Made by a program: the position numbers and the translations under genes. Positions 40,509 through 48,968 of a stretch of 64,000 nucleotides of DNA are shown here, one piece after another. Origin of the DNA: Bog-473 sp963706555 (GTDB lineage Bacteria > Actinomycetota > Acidimicrobiia > Acidimicrobiales > RAAP-2); the NCBI GenBank assembly GCA_963706555.1, contig OY970164.1:3038001-3102000 (forward strand). Direction: 5' to 3'. Under the pieces are notes generated by a model that was given only the letters and a program-made list of their open reading frames with translations, was not told the DNA's origin and searched no databases. Positions within the stretch are counted from its first letter, which is position 1, and each line of letters begins with the position of its first letter.

Positions 40509-41711
40509 ATGGATTTCGATGACACCGAGGAAGAGGCAGCGTTCCGGGCCGAGGTCCGCACCTGGATGAAGGCCAACGCCCGCGAGAGGGACCCCGGGCA
40601 ACTCTCGACGTCCCACTCCTTCTACGACTTCGACGACATTTTCGTCAAAGAGGGCAAGCTGTGGCAACGACTCATTTACGAGGGTGGGTACGCCGGGATC
40701 ACCTGGCCCGTCGAGTTCGGTGGTCGAGGCGGCACGTTCGTCGAAAATATGATCTTCCGGCAGGAGGAGGCGAAGTTCGACGTGGCCTCGAGTCTCTTCG
40801 CCGTTGGCATCGGGATGGCCGGCCCCACGATCATCGGGCACGGGACCGACGAGCAACGCCGTCGCTACCTACCGGCCATGTTGCGGGGCGAAGAAGTCTG
40901 GTGTCAGTTGTTCAGCGAGCCCGGTGCCGGATCCGACCTGGCGAGCCTCTCGACACGGGCCGTACGGGACGGTGACGAATGGGTGGTCAACGGACAGAAG
41001 GTGTGGAGCTCCGGCGCGCACCATTCCGATATGGGGATTCTGCTGGCGCGGACGGACCCCGATGCGCCGAAGCACCGGGGGATCACCTTTTTCCTTCTCG
41101 ACATGCACAGTCCGGGCGTCGAGGTGCGCCCCTTGCGCCAGATGACAGGCGGCGCCACCTTCAACGAGGTGTTCTTCACCGACGTGCGCGTGCCGGCCGC
41201 CAACGTGGTCGGCGAGGTGAACGGAGGCTGGCGCGCCACCATGACGACGCTGGCCAACGAACGCAGTTCGGGTGGTGGGACGTCGAGCTTTCCCCAGATC
41301 CTCCAGTTGGCACGAGAATGCGGGTCGACCACCGACCCCATCATGCGGCAACGATTGGCCCGTTGTTTCATCAGTACTGAGATCTCCCGGTACTTGGGTT
41401 TTCGCATTCAGACGGCTCTGAGCAAAGGCATGTCATCCCCCGAGACCTCCGTGGCCAAGCTGCTGTTCGCACTGAGTGCGAAGGAGACAGCCGAGCTGAC
41501 TATCGTGTTGCAGGGACCGGTGGGGATGCTGACGGGCGACGCGGTGCCGGGGAACGGGTACTGGCAGCAGCAGTTCCTCAGCGCACCGTCGTTCCGGATT
41601 GCGGCCGGGAGCGATGAGGTCCAGCGCAACATCATCGGCGAGCGAGTGCTCGGGCTGCCGGGTGACATCCGGACCGACAAGGACGTGGCATTCAAGGATC
41701 TCGTTCGTTGA
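40509..41711 (+). CDS. Acyl-CoA dehydrogenase family protein
   Basis: This 400-residue FadE begins MDFDDTEEEAAFRAEVRTWM and contains EVWCQLFSEPGAGSDLASL (about residues 127-145), GQKVWSSGAHHSDMGILLART and the end IAAGSDEVQRNIIGERVLGLP. It is a paralogue of the ACAD at 6233. It likely dehydrogenates the acyl-CoA that the thiolase/DUF35 pair later cleaves. It begins 43 bp after the DUF35 gene in the same operon. ATG 40509 has GGAGGAGCCCC upstream. Confidence 0.9.
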   Translation: MDFDDTEEEAAFRAEVRTWMKANARERDPGQLSTSHSFYDFDDIFVKEGKLWQRLIYEGGYAGITWPVEFGGRGGTFVENMIFRQEEAKFDVASSLFAVGIGMAGPTIIGHGTDEQRRRYLPAMLRGEEVWCQLFSEPGAGSDLASLSTRAVRDGDEWVVNGQKVWSSGAHHSDMGILLARTDPDAPKHRGITFFLLDMHSPGVEVRPLRQMTGGATFNEVFFTDVRVPAANVVGEVNGGWRATMTTLANERSSGGGTSSFPQILQLARECGSTTDPIMRQRLARCFISTEISRYLGFRIQTALSKGMSSPETSVAKLLFALSAKETAELTIVLQGPVGMLTGDAVPGNGYWQQQFLSAPSFRIAAGSDEVQRNIIGERVLGLPGDIRTDKDVAFKDLVR

Positions 41712-41778
41712 GCCGCGTCCTTTGGACAGTGTGAAAATCGGCGTGTGATGCCAACAGGGGTCTACAGTTGCAGTCCTT

Positions 41779-42525
41779 GTGTCTACGATCCCTCCTTTGG
41801 GCGACGCGGAACGACCGCTCGTGGTCCGGTCGGTTGAACGGACACTTGCCAGCCGGTACTCGACGTACATCGACGAAGTCACCAGACTGATTCGAGCCGC
41901 TGTGGCCGTCATGGACCGGCTGCAGACGACGAACCCCAAGGTCAGTGACATCGTGCGTGAGGCCGGGCTCTCGAACCAGGCCTTCTACAAGCATTTTCGG
42001 AGCAAGAGCGAGCTTTTCCTGGCCATTCTCGATGATGGGCAGCGAGAGCTCGTCGCCTACCTGCAGCATCAGACGGACAAGGCGGACACGGGCGTCGGCA
42101 AAATCCGCAACTGGGTGGTGGGGATCATGTCCCAAGCCACCGTGTCGGCCGACGCGACCGCCACCCGCGGCGTCATGATGAACAGCCACGAGCTCCAGGC
42201 TGAATACCCCGAGGAATGCGACCGCCTGAACCAGCTCCTGACGGAGCCCCTCGTCGCAGCCATCGAACTGGCGGAGGAGGAGGGCACCGTCCGTGCCACT
42301 GACCCGAAGAGGACGGCCATGACGATCTTTCGCCTCGCAGGCTCCACCGCGGAGACCCACGTGTTGCGCCGCCGGGTGCCATCGGAGGAGGACATCGAGT
42401 TCCTGGTGGATTTCATCCTGACCGGACTCGGTGCAGGGGCCGGCGGACTCCAAGGTGACCCGCGCATCGCGCCCCGGCGGAGCAATGGGGCAGCGGGCAC
42501 GAAGCAGGCACGTCCCGCGGTGTAG
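41779..42525 (+). CDS. TetR-family transcriptional regulator
   Basis: This 248-residue protein has a helix-turn-helix at about residues 45-90: LQTTNPKVSDIVREAGLSNQAFYKHFRSKSELFLAILDDG is canonical in layout. A helical ligand domain follows. The C-terminus ends with a basic, glycine-rich tail. It lies between the thiolase operon and the amidohydrolase operon. The palindromic operator at 42593-42630 is just downstream, so it could regulate the latter, itself and the Rieske copies. GTG 41779 is the likely start. Confidence 0.85.
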   Translation: MSTIPPLGDAERPLVVRSVERTLASRYSTYIDEVTRLIRAAVAVMDRLQTTNPKVSDIVREAGLSNQAFYKHFRSKSELFLAILDDGQRELVAYLQHQTDKADTGVGKIRNWVVGIMSQATVSADATATRGVMMNSHELQAEYPEECDRLNQLLTEPLVAAIELAEEEGTVRATDPKRTAMTIFRLAGSTAETHVLRRRVPSEEDIEFLVDFILTGLGAGAGGLQGDPRIAPRRSNGAAGTKQARPAV

Positions 42526-42592
42526 GTGGTCTGTCGGGCCGTCCAGAAGGCCGTCCGGATCGCCCTCCGGTATTTACATTTGCCTGGCCTCG

Positions 42593-42630
42593 GAATAGTA
42601 TTCTGACTATCGGGAGTCAAGCTCTTGACT
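42593..42630. promoter_or_regulatory. Operator region of amidohydrolase operon with KstR2-like palindrome
   Basis: GAATAGTATTC (42593-42603) is palindromic, and GAATAGTATTCTG with GAGTCA 21 bp after its first base repeats the element before the Rieske genes. Overlapping it is a perfect 16-bp palindrome, AGTCAAG-CT-CTTGACT (42615-42630). Its core CAAG-NN-CTTG matches the mycobacterial KstR2 operator core, though the flanks differ. The start GTG is at 42645, 15 bp on. Confidence 0.6.
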
Positions 42631-42644
42631 TGAAAAGGGGGGCC

Positions 42645-43754
42645 GTGGCGGTATCTACGCTGATCATCGACGCCGATGGGCACGTCGAAGAGGATCTGGC
42701 CCAACTCGTCAAAGCGGTTCCCGATCACCTGCGTGCGATCGCCGCTGACGTCGTGCCGAAGGAACCCGGTGCACCGCGGTTCATCGAAGGCAGACCATGG
42801 GTTATGCCGTTCCCGTTTCCCCGGGGCAACGAGAACCACACATCTGCCGGCGGTGTCCGCCAGGAGGGTGGACGCGATCCGAAGGTCCGCATCGAGGTGC
42901 TCGACGCCGAGGGTATAGATCTCGCGGTGCTCTTCACGAGTGCAGGCCAGCTCTTCTTCCTCTTCGAGCGGCCCGATGTGGCGCAGACACTCTGCCGGGC
43001 CTACAACGACTGGCTGGCTGAATACTGTGCGCATGCACCTGATCGACTTATCGGCATGGCGCTGCTCCCGCAGCAGGACCCCGAGTTGGCCGCTGAGGAG
43101 CTGGACCGCGCGGTGAACAGCTACGGCTTCGTCGGCGGGATCATCCGGCCGAACCGCATCGCCGGCCGTACCATCGACGACTCGGCCTACGACGTGTTGT
43201 GGCGGACGGCGGCGGAGCTCGACGTGCCGATCGCCTTCCATGAGGCCTATATCCATGGGATCGACACAGTCGGCCAGGATCGCATGCCGTGCTACGCCGC
43301 CTGCCATGTCTCGAGCCACGTCTTCGAACAGATGACGGCCATGTTGGTCACGACGGTGATGGGCATCCAGGACAGGTTCGAAGGTCTCCGCCTGGGTTTC
43401 ATGGAGGCAGGATGTGGTTGGGCGCCGACCTGGCTCGATCGCATCGAGGAGCACTACGAGTTCGCGCCGGGCGATTTCCTCGGTGGCGATCCCCACGGAC
43501 GGGTGAACACGCGGACCTGGCTCACGTTCGAGATCGGAGAGCCAGGCCTCGAAGAGGCATGCCGGCAGGGCTGGGCCGACAACATCTGCTTTGCCTCCGA
43601 CTACCCGCACTTCGATGCGTCGTACCCCGGCGTCATCAAGACCGTGCGGGACCGGGGCCTCGGCGCCGAGCTCGAGCAGAAGTTGTTCTCTGCGAATGCC
43701 CTCGGTCTCTACGGACCCCGCCTCGAGGCGGTCGCAGCACGGGTGGCCCGCTGA
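42645..43754 (+). CDS. Amidohydrolase 2 family protein
   Basis: This 369-residue protein starts VAVSTLIIDADGHVEEDLAQL, then LGLMEAGCGW-like FMEAGCGWAPTWLDR, and CFASDYPHFDASYPG with the catalytic-type Asp. It belongs to the same group as those at 3831 and 20803. It may be a decarboxylase or hydrolase of a ring-cleavage product. It is the first gene of a tight operon with aldolase (1 bp on), SDR, MaoC, nitroreductase, SDR and flavoprotein. GTG 42645 follows AAAAGGGGGG; a TTG at 42630 lies within the operator and is unlikely. Confidence 0.83.
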   Translation: MAVSTLIIDADGHVEEDLAQLVKAVPDHLRAIAADVVPKEPGAPRFIEGRPWVMPFPFPRGNENHTSAGGVRQEGGRDPKVRIEVLDAEGIDLAVLFTSAGQLFFLFERPDVAQTLCRAYNDWLAEYCAHAPDRLIGMALLPQQDPELAAEELDRAVNSYGFVGGIIRPNRIAGRTIDDSAYDVLWRTAAELDVPIAFHEAYIHGIDTVGQDRMPCYAACHVSSHVFEQMTAMLVTTVMGIQDRFEGLRLGFMEAGCGWAPTWLDRIEEHYEFAPGDFLGGDPHGRVNTRTWLTFEIGEPGLEEACRQGWADNICFASDYPHFDASYPGVIKTVRDRGLGAELEQKLFSANALGLYGPRLEAVAARVAR

Positions 43755-43755
43755 G

Positions 43756-44520
43756 ATGACCGTGACCTTCAAACCGGACGGGTTGTACATCGCCAGCCAG
43801 GATCGTCCCATTGCCCCGGCGTTTCCCGAGCTCACACCGGCACAGGAGCTGGCGCTGTTGGCCCGGATCCTTTTCCGCGAGGGCTACAACGACCATTTGG
43901 CCGGGCACATCACCTACCGCCAGTCAGACGGAACTTTTCTCGTCAATCCCTATGGCCTGGTCTGGGGCGAGCTGCGGGCCAGTGACATCATGTCGATGGA
44001 CGAGGACGGGAATCTCCTTGGTGGGAAATGGACCATCACTCCCGCCATCGCCGTTCACCTCGAGCTGCACCGGAGCCGCCAGGTGACCATCGCCCTGCAC
44101 AACCATCCCGAATACGGGACGTTGTGGGCAGACATCGGCCGTGCTCCCGAGATCTACGACCAAACGGGGGCGTTCACGAACGCCAAGGTCGCCGTCTACA
44201 GCGAGTACGAGGGCGCGGTGGACCAGGTCTCCAACGCACGCGCCGTCGTCGACGCCATGAGCGATGCAGAGATCGCACTCTTGGCCCACCACGGGGTTCT
44301 CATCGTGGGGGAGAGCGTTCGCCAACTCTATCTGCGCGCGACTTCTTTCGAGTGGCGGTGCAAGCAGGCGTACCGCGTTGCCGCGGCCGGTGGTGGCGTG
44401 CCGATGGACCCTGAGGTGGCGTGGCGTTACGCCGAACTGTTCCGCGGGAACGATTTCTCCGGCATGTTCGAGGCCATGGCCCGACAGGAGCTACGAAAGG
44501 ACCCGGAGATCCTGCTGTGA
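43756..44520 (+). CDS. Class II aldolase/adducin-family protein
   Basis: This 254-residue protein has the zinc-binding layout of class II aldolases: LARILFREGYNDHLAGHITYR, the pair HNHPEYG (H115 and H117) and LLAHHGVLIVGES. Such enzymes reversibly cleave aldol products or act as epimerases. It begins one base after the amidohydrolase stop. It may cleave a hydroxy-keto intermediate made by that enzyme. The ribosome site is inside the upstream gene. Confidence 0.85.
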   Translation: MTVTFKPDGLYIASQDRPIAPAFPELTPAQELALLARILFREGYNDHLAGHITYRQSDGTFLVNPYGLVWGELRASDIMSMDEDGNLLGGKWTITPAIAVHLELHRSRQVTIALHNHPEYGTLWADIGRAPEIYDQTGAFTNAKVAVYSEYEGAVDQVSNARAVVDAMSDAEIALLAHHGVLIVGESVRQLYLRATSFEWRCKQAYRVAAAGGGVPMDPEVAWRYAELFRGNDFSGMFEAMARQELRKDPEILL

Positions 44521-44590
44521 GAGGGTTCCCCGGGGAGGGTCGCGTGATCCTGCGAGCATCCCCATGGTTTCGACGAAAGGAGCAGTACCG

Positions 44591-45352
44591 ATGAGCCTCG
44601 AAGGCCGTGTAGCAATCGTGACTGGCGGAGGGCGGGGCATTGGCCGCGCCATCTGCCTCGGGTTCGGCGCCGATGGCGCACAGGTTGCGGTGAATTTCCG
44701 CAAGGACGAGGAGGCAGCACGGCAGACCGTGGCCGACATCGAAGCCCTCGGCGGAAAGGCTGTGGCGTATCAGGGGTCAGTGGCGTCCTTCGACGAGTGT
44801 CGTGCAGTCGTCGAGCAGGTCGTGGCGGACTTCGGGCACGTCGACATTCTGGTGAACAACGCCGGCGTCACCAACCGTGGGACGCCGGTCGCCATGACCC
44901 CACCCGAAGAGCTCGAGCGTGTGATCGGCACCATGGCATTCGGGTCTCACTACATGAGCCAACTGGTGCTGCCCAGCATGCGCGAGCAACCCCGAGGAGA
45001 CATCGTGATGATCTCGAGTAATTCGGCGATCACGAACGATCCCTATGCCGCGAACTACAACATGGCGAAGGCGGCGCAGGAGTCTCTGGCGTTGACCCTG
45101 GCCAAGGAAGAGGCTCGGAACGGAATCCATGTGAACATCGTGGTTCCCGGACTTTCGAATACCGAAATGGGCCGGCGGCTCGTGAAGGCCGCCATGAAGA
45201 TCGATGAGATCCATGACCTCAACGACCGGTTCCCCCTGGGTCGTGTCTGTGAGCCTGAAGACACCGCAAATGCCGTTCGATTCCTCGTCAGCGACGCTGC
45301 CTCCAATGTCACCGGCCAACGCATCGTGGTCGACGGCGGCGGCTTCAAGTAG
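44591..45352 (+). CDS. SDR (FabG-like 3-oxoacyl reductase type)
   Basis: This 253-residue protein has TGGGRGIGRAICLGFG (about residues 10-25), NNAGVTNRGTP, and the catalytic set SSNSAITNDPYAANYNMAKAAQESLALTLAKEE. The ending is SNVTGQRIVVDGGGFK. It would oxidise a 3-hydroxyacyl-CoA or related alcohol. It is 70 bp after the aldolase gene. ATG 44591 is chosen because the family N-terminus MSLEGRVAIVTGG begins there. The following MaoC gene is 18 bp on. Confidence 0.88.
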   Translation: MSLEGRVAIVTGGGRGIGRAICLGFGADGAQVAVNFRKDEEAARQTVADIEALGGKAVAYQGSVASFDECRAVVEQVVADFGHVDILVNNAGVTNRGTPVAMTPPEELERVIGTMAFGSHYMSQLVLPSMREQPRGDIVMISSNSAITNDPYAANYNMAKAAQESLALTLAKEEARNGIHVNIVVPGLSNTEMGRRLVKAAMKIDEIHDLNDRFPLGRVCEPEDTANAVRFLVSDAASNVTGQRIVVDGGGFK

Positions 45353-45370
45353 GAGCGGAGCACCGCACCC

Positions 45371-46249
45371 GTGAGCTGGAATCTCGATGCAGTTGGACAG
45401 GAGGCCGCGCCGACCGAGGAGGCGTGGACGTCGAACGACGCCTTGCTCTATGCGCTCGGCGTCGGGGCCGGGGTGACCGATCCCGTCGGGTCCGAGCTCG
45501 AGTTCACGACGGACAACAGCATTGGCGTGGAGCAGAAGGTCCTCCCCACCTTCGGCGTCGTGCTCGCCACGGGTGGGGCTGCATTCGGTCTCGCCGGTTC
45601 CTTCGACGCCACCATGGCCGTGCACGGCGAGCAGGGGATCGAATTGGCCGGGCCGCTCCCTCCTGAGGGACGGGTCACCACGACGAGCCGTTTGGCGGGG
45701 ATCTATGACAAGGGTGCGGGCGCGGTCGTCGCCGTGGAGAGTCGCTCGGTCGATGCGGCCACCGGCGAGTGGCGGTTCACCACGACTTCGTCGCTGTTCC
45801 TCCGCGGCGGCGGCGGATTCGGTGGGGATCGCGGGCCCTCCGGCGGCTCGAACGCCGCTCCAGAGCGCGAGCCAGACCATGTCCTGCAGGTGGAGACCAG
45901 ACGCGATCAGGCGCTGCTCTACCGCTTGTCGGGCGACCACAATCCTCTGCATTCGGACCCGGAATTCGCCAAACGTGCCGGCTTTGACGTGCCGATCCTT
46001 CACGGCCTGTGCACGTACGGGTTTACAGGGCGACTCCTTCTCGATGCGCTCTGTGGGTCCGACCCGGCCCGTTTCGTGTCGATGCACGGGCGCTTTTCGA
46101 AACCGGTCTGGCCCGGGGACACCTTGACGGTCCGGGCATGGATCGTCTCGGACGGAGTGGCTGTGTTCCGGACCGAAACCCAATCCGGTGACGTCGTCAT
46201 CGACCAGGGTCGGCTCGGGTATCTCGGAGCAGCCCCGACCGCGACCTGA
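45371..46249 (+). CDS. MaoC-type 2-enoyl-CoA hydratase (MFE2 hydratase-2-like)
   Basis: This 292-residue protein has two hot-dog halves: an N-terminal half with FGVVLATGGAAFGLAGSFD and a catalytic C-terminal half with LYRLSGDHNPLHSDPEFAKRAGFDVPILHGLCTYGFTGR. The D-x-N-x-x-H hydratase-2 motif is intact. It hydrates trans-2-enoyl-CoA to the (3R)-hydroxyacyl-CoA. With the neighbouring SDRs it gives a peroxisomal-MFE2-like beta-oxidation route. GTG 45371 is the start. Confidence 0.88.
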   Translation: MSWNLDAVGQEAAPTEEAWTSNDALLYALGVGAGVTDPVGSELEFTTDNSIGVEQKVLPTFGVVLATGGAAFGLAGSFDATMAVHGEQGIELAGPLPPEGRVTTTSRLAGIYDKGAGAVVAVESRSVDAATGEWRFTTTSSLFLRGGGGFGGDRGPSGGSNAAPEREPDHVLQVETRRDQALLYRLSGDHNPLHSDPEFAKRAGFDVPILHGLCTYGFTGRLLLDALCGSDPARFVSMHGRFSKPVWPGDTLTVRAWIVSDGVAVFRTETQSGDVVIDQGRLGYLGAAPTAT

Positions 46250-46308
46250 GCAGCGAGCTTCCGGAATTCCGTTGCGACCGGGCCCGCCCGGAGATGCGAT
46301 CCTTGTGG

Positions 46309-46325
46309 CGCCGCCGGAGGCGGCG
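46309..46325 (+). other. GC-rich hairpin CGCCGCC/GGCGGCG before nitroreductase
   Basis: A perfect 7-bp stem with a 3-base loop (GGA) lies in the 98-bp gap, 22 bp before the nitroreductase GTG. There is no T-tract. It may modulate readthrough or translation, or be incidental. Confidence 0.3.
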
Positions 46326-46347
46326 GCGAAGAGAAGGGAGGGCAGAC

Positions 46348-47049
46348 GTGACTGACGACGGCAACGCACTCGGGCTCCTCGAGGGGCTTGCCACGACACG
46401 CGCCATCAGGCGTTTCACGCCGGAGCCGATTCCCGACGACGCTTTGGCCACGATGCTGTTCGCGGCCACGCGGGCGCCGAGCGGGTCGAATCGTCAACCG
46501 TTTCGTTTCCTGGTGTTGCGCGATGGGCCTCGGGCCCGACAGGCGCGCCACATGATCGGCGAAGGGGCTCGACGGGCATGGGGGAGCAAGAGAGAAACGG
46601 ATCGTTACGACACGGGGAGCGGGATGGTCGCCACCTCACCGAAAGCTCGGCTGGCGGCCACAATGACGCAGTTCGTGGAGGACTTCGAAGCCATTCCCGT
46701 CGTCGTGTTGCCCTGCCTCGAGCGTTATCGGGATCCGACACCCACCGAGGGAGCCTCGATCTATCCTGCCTGCCAGAACCTCCTTCTGGCCGCGCGGGCC
46801 TTGGGATATGGAGGGGTGCTCACCGGGTGGCACGCCATGGTGGAGCCCGAGTTGCGAGCGTTGCTCGACGTTCCCGAGCACGTGTTCATGGCCGCCACCA
46901 TCGCCTTGGGTCGCCCCGTCGGGCGGCACGGACCTGTGCGGCGCCGACCATTGCACGAATTGGTCTTCGAGGATGGGTGGGGTGAGGCACCGGCGTGGGC
47001 CGTGGATCCACCGGGCACGGAATTCACCCACGCTGGGCCACCACGCTGA
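46348..47049 (+). CDS. Nitroreductase-family flavoprotein
   Basis: This 233-residue protein has TTRAIRRFTPEPIPDDALATML (FMN-binding start), ATRAPSGSNRQPFRFLVLRDG and ACQNLLLAARALGYGGVLTGW, typical of flavin-dependent nitroreductase/enone reductases. It is the second nitroreductase of the window (the other at 35087). It lies inside the amidohydrolase-to-flavoprotein operon. The GTG 46348 start has AAGGGAGG upstream; the arginine-rich extension to 46294 is the hairpin read through and is not used. Confidence 0.85.
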   Translation: MTDDGNALGLLEGLATTRAIRRFTPEPIPDDALATMLFAATRAPSGSNRQPFRFLVLRDGPRARQARHMIGEGARRAWGSKRETDRYDTGSGMVATSPKARLAATMTQFVEDFEAIPVVVLPCLERYRDPTPTEGASIYPACQNLLLAARALGYGGVLTGWHAMVEPELRALLDVPEHVFMAATIALGRPVGRHGPVRRRPLHELVFEDGWGEAPAWAVDPPGTEFTHAGPPR

Positions 47050-47092
47050 GACGCACCGTACGAGACCGTACGGCCTGATCGAGGAGGAGCCA

Positions 47093-48016
47093 ATGCAGGG
47101 AATATGTGACGGGAGAGTTGTGGTCATCACCGGTGCCGGCCGGGGCCTGGGACGGAGCCATGCTCTCGAGTTCGCCCGTCAGGGCGCCAAGGTGGTGGTC
47201 AATGACCTCGGGGTGTCGATGGACGGCGAAGGTGGCGCAAGCAGCCCGGCCGACGAGGTCGTCGAAGAGATCAGGTCGATGGGCGGCGAGGCCGTGGCTG
47301 ACGGCGAAGACGCGTCGGACTGGGACGGTGCCCGGCGTCTCGTCGGGCATGCCGTGGAGACCTTCGGAACGATCGACACGCTCGTCAACAACGCGGGTAT
47401 CTTCCGCGACCGCATGCTCGTCAACATGACCGACAACGACTGGGATGCCGTGTCGCGTGTCCACTTGAAGGGCACCTTCGCACCAACTCGCTGGGCCGCC
47501 GTCCACTGGAGGGAGCGGGCCAAGGCGGGGGAGCAGAACGAGGGTCGTGTGGTGTGCACGAGCTCGGCCACCGGTCTCTATGGGAACGCCGGCCAGATCA
47601 ACTACGGGGCGGCGAAGGCCGGAATCGCCGCCTTCGCGGTCATCGCTTCTCTCGAGCTCGCCCGCTACGGGGTGACGGTGAATGCCATCGCGCCCATGGC
47701 CCTTACCCGGATGAACGAGGATCTGCCCTTCGGGCAGGAGGTGACAACCCGGTTTGCCGAGGGATTCAACCCTCTGGCGTCGGAGAACGTGTCACCGTTA
47801 GTTGTCTGGTTGGGGAGCGCTGCCTCTCGGGAGGTGACCGGCCGCATCTTCAACGTCCACGGGGGCTACATCAGCGTGGCCGAAGGATGGCATGCGGGGC
47901 CGAGCGTCAACAAGCAGGCGCGTTGGGACCCGGCTGAGCTCACCGACGTCATTACCGACCTGGTGGCGAAGGCGGGGCCCACCACCGACATCACGGGCAC
48001 CGTCCCCGAGCTGTGA
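47093..48016 (+). CDS. SDR, MFE2 (17-beta-HSD4) N-domain-like
   Basis: This 307-residue SDR has TGAGRGLGRSHALEFARQGAKVVVNDLGVS (residues about 13-42) followed by the MFE2-type insertion DGEGGASSPADEVVEEI. NNAGIFRDRMLVNMTDNDWD comes next, and the catalytic YGAAKAGIAAF. It also has a longer C-terminal part beyond the normal SDR end. Such proteins oxidise (3R)-hydroxyacyl-CoA. With the MaoC gene at 45371 the operon covers hydration and dehydrogenation. ATG 47093 follows GAGGAGGAGC. Confidence 0.88.
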   Translation: MQGICDGRVVVITGAGRGLGRSHALEFARQGAKVVVNDLGVSMDGEGGASSPADEVVEEIRSMGGEAVADGEDASDWDGARRLVGHAVETFGTIDTLVNNAGIFRDRMLVNMTDNDWDAVSRVHLKGTFAPTRWAAVHWRERAKAGEQNEGRVVCTSSATGLYGNAGQINYGAAKAGIAAFAVIASLELARYGVTVNAIAPMALTRMNEDLPFGQEVTTRFAEGFNPLASENVSPLVVWLGSAASREVTGRIFNVHGGYISVAEGWHAGPSVNKQARWDPAELTDVITDLVAKAGPTTDITGTVPEL

Positions 48017-48026
48017 GGAGTTGCGC

Positions 48027-48911
48027 ATGACGACTGCAGGGAATTCACCGGAGCTGAGCCCCGGCCTCGAGACATTTCTCGAATCGGTTGGCCGCGGTTT
48101 CCTGGTCACCCGGCGCCAGGATGGGAGCCCGACCACGCATCCCTTGACCCCGTTGTGGGCCGACGGCGCCATCCACTTCAACACCTATCGCAAGAGCGCC
48201 AAGGTCCGCAATCTCCTTCGTCATCCGCGTGTCGCGTGCGTCCTCACATCGGCCGACGATGATCCGTCGTATTTCGCTCTGGAATGTCGCGGCACCGCCG
48301 TCGTCCTGAATCTGGAGGACATCCCTGATTCCATTCTCGGAGTCGACGACAACGGTGAGGTGATGGATGCGGCCGACTTGGCACGCGTCCGCAAGAATGT
48401 CGCCTCGGGCAAGCGGATCTATCTGCGCATGGTCCCCGAGGAATGGACGGTGTGCGAACCGCTGGCCGAGAGCATCGCTGCCCTGCCCGGTGAGCTCGCT
48501 CCGGACCCGGCCGCCCTCGCCGGAGCTCTGGTCCCTTCGCACATCGCGATGACGGCAGAAGAGGCGACGGCATTTCTTCGCCAGAAACAGGTGGCGGTTC
48601 TCGGTACGGTCGACGGAGAAGGAACCCCCCGAGGGCGCCCCGTCCGCTTCACCCTGGGGCGGGGAGTCCTGCACCTGATGGTGCCCCATGCGTCGCCGTC
48701 CCTCGTCGACCTGTCGACGGTATCGACGGCAGCAGCCACCGTCGAGGAGTTCCCTTCGTACGACAAGATCCGCGGCGCCATGGCCCACGGTCCCACTCGA
48801 TTCTTCGTCCATCCGCCCGCGGGCGAAGGTGCGGAGGAGTGGCGCGAAGTCGGCCTGCGTATCGATCGTCTGGTGAGCTTCGACTTCAGCAAGATCAGCC
48901 GAGCCCACTGA
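48027..48911 (+). CDS. Tandem split-barrel flavoprotein (PNPOx-like)
   Basis: This 294-residue protein has two pyridoxamine-phosphate-oxidase-like FMN/F420 barrels. The first reads FLESVGRGFLVTRRQDGSPTTHPLTPLW and NTYRKSAKVRNLLRHPRVACVL (residues about 18-75). The second begins FLRQKQVAVLGTVDGEGTPRGRPVRF (about 186-211). It is probably an F420- or FMN-dependent reductase, with the two halves possibly pairing to form one site. It closes the operon that begins at 42645, 10 bp after the SDR stop. Confidence 0.8.
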   Translation: MTTAGNSPELSPGLETFLESVGRGFLVTRRQDGSPTTHPLTPLWADGAIHFNTYRKSAKVRNLLRHPRVACVLTSADDDPSYFALECRGTAVVLNLEDIPDSILGVDDNGEVMDAADLARVRKNVASGKRIYLRMVPEEWTVCEPLAESIAALPGELAPDPAALAGALVPSHIAMTAEEATAFLRQKQVAVLGTVDGEGTPRGRPVRFTLGRGVLHLMVPHASPSLVDLSTVSTAAATVEEFPSYDKIRGAMAHGPTRFFVHPPAGEGAEEWREVGLRIDRLVSFDFSKISRAH

Positions 48912-48968
48912 GCCCCGTCCGTCGACCAGTCGACCTGGCGACCGGGCGACCCGGCGACCCGGCGAGTG
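48912..48968. repeat. GGCGACC(C/G)GGCGACC short repeats between convergent genes
   Basis: Units such as CGACCTGGCGACCGGGCGACCCGGCGACC recur in the 57-bp gap between the flavoprotein and the double CoA-transferase. The unit is about 9 bp. No other feature is seen. Confidence 0.6.

Noticed and set aside
46294..46347. Arginine-rich N-terminal extension of the nitroreductase
   Set aside because: It reads through the GC-rich hairpin. GTG 46348 has a good ribosome site and gives the family start.
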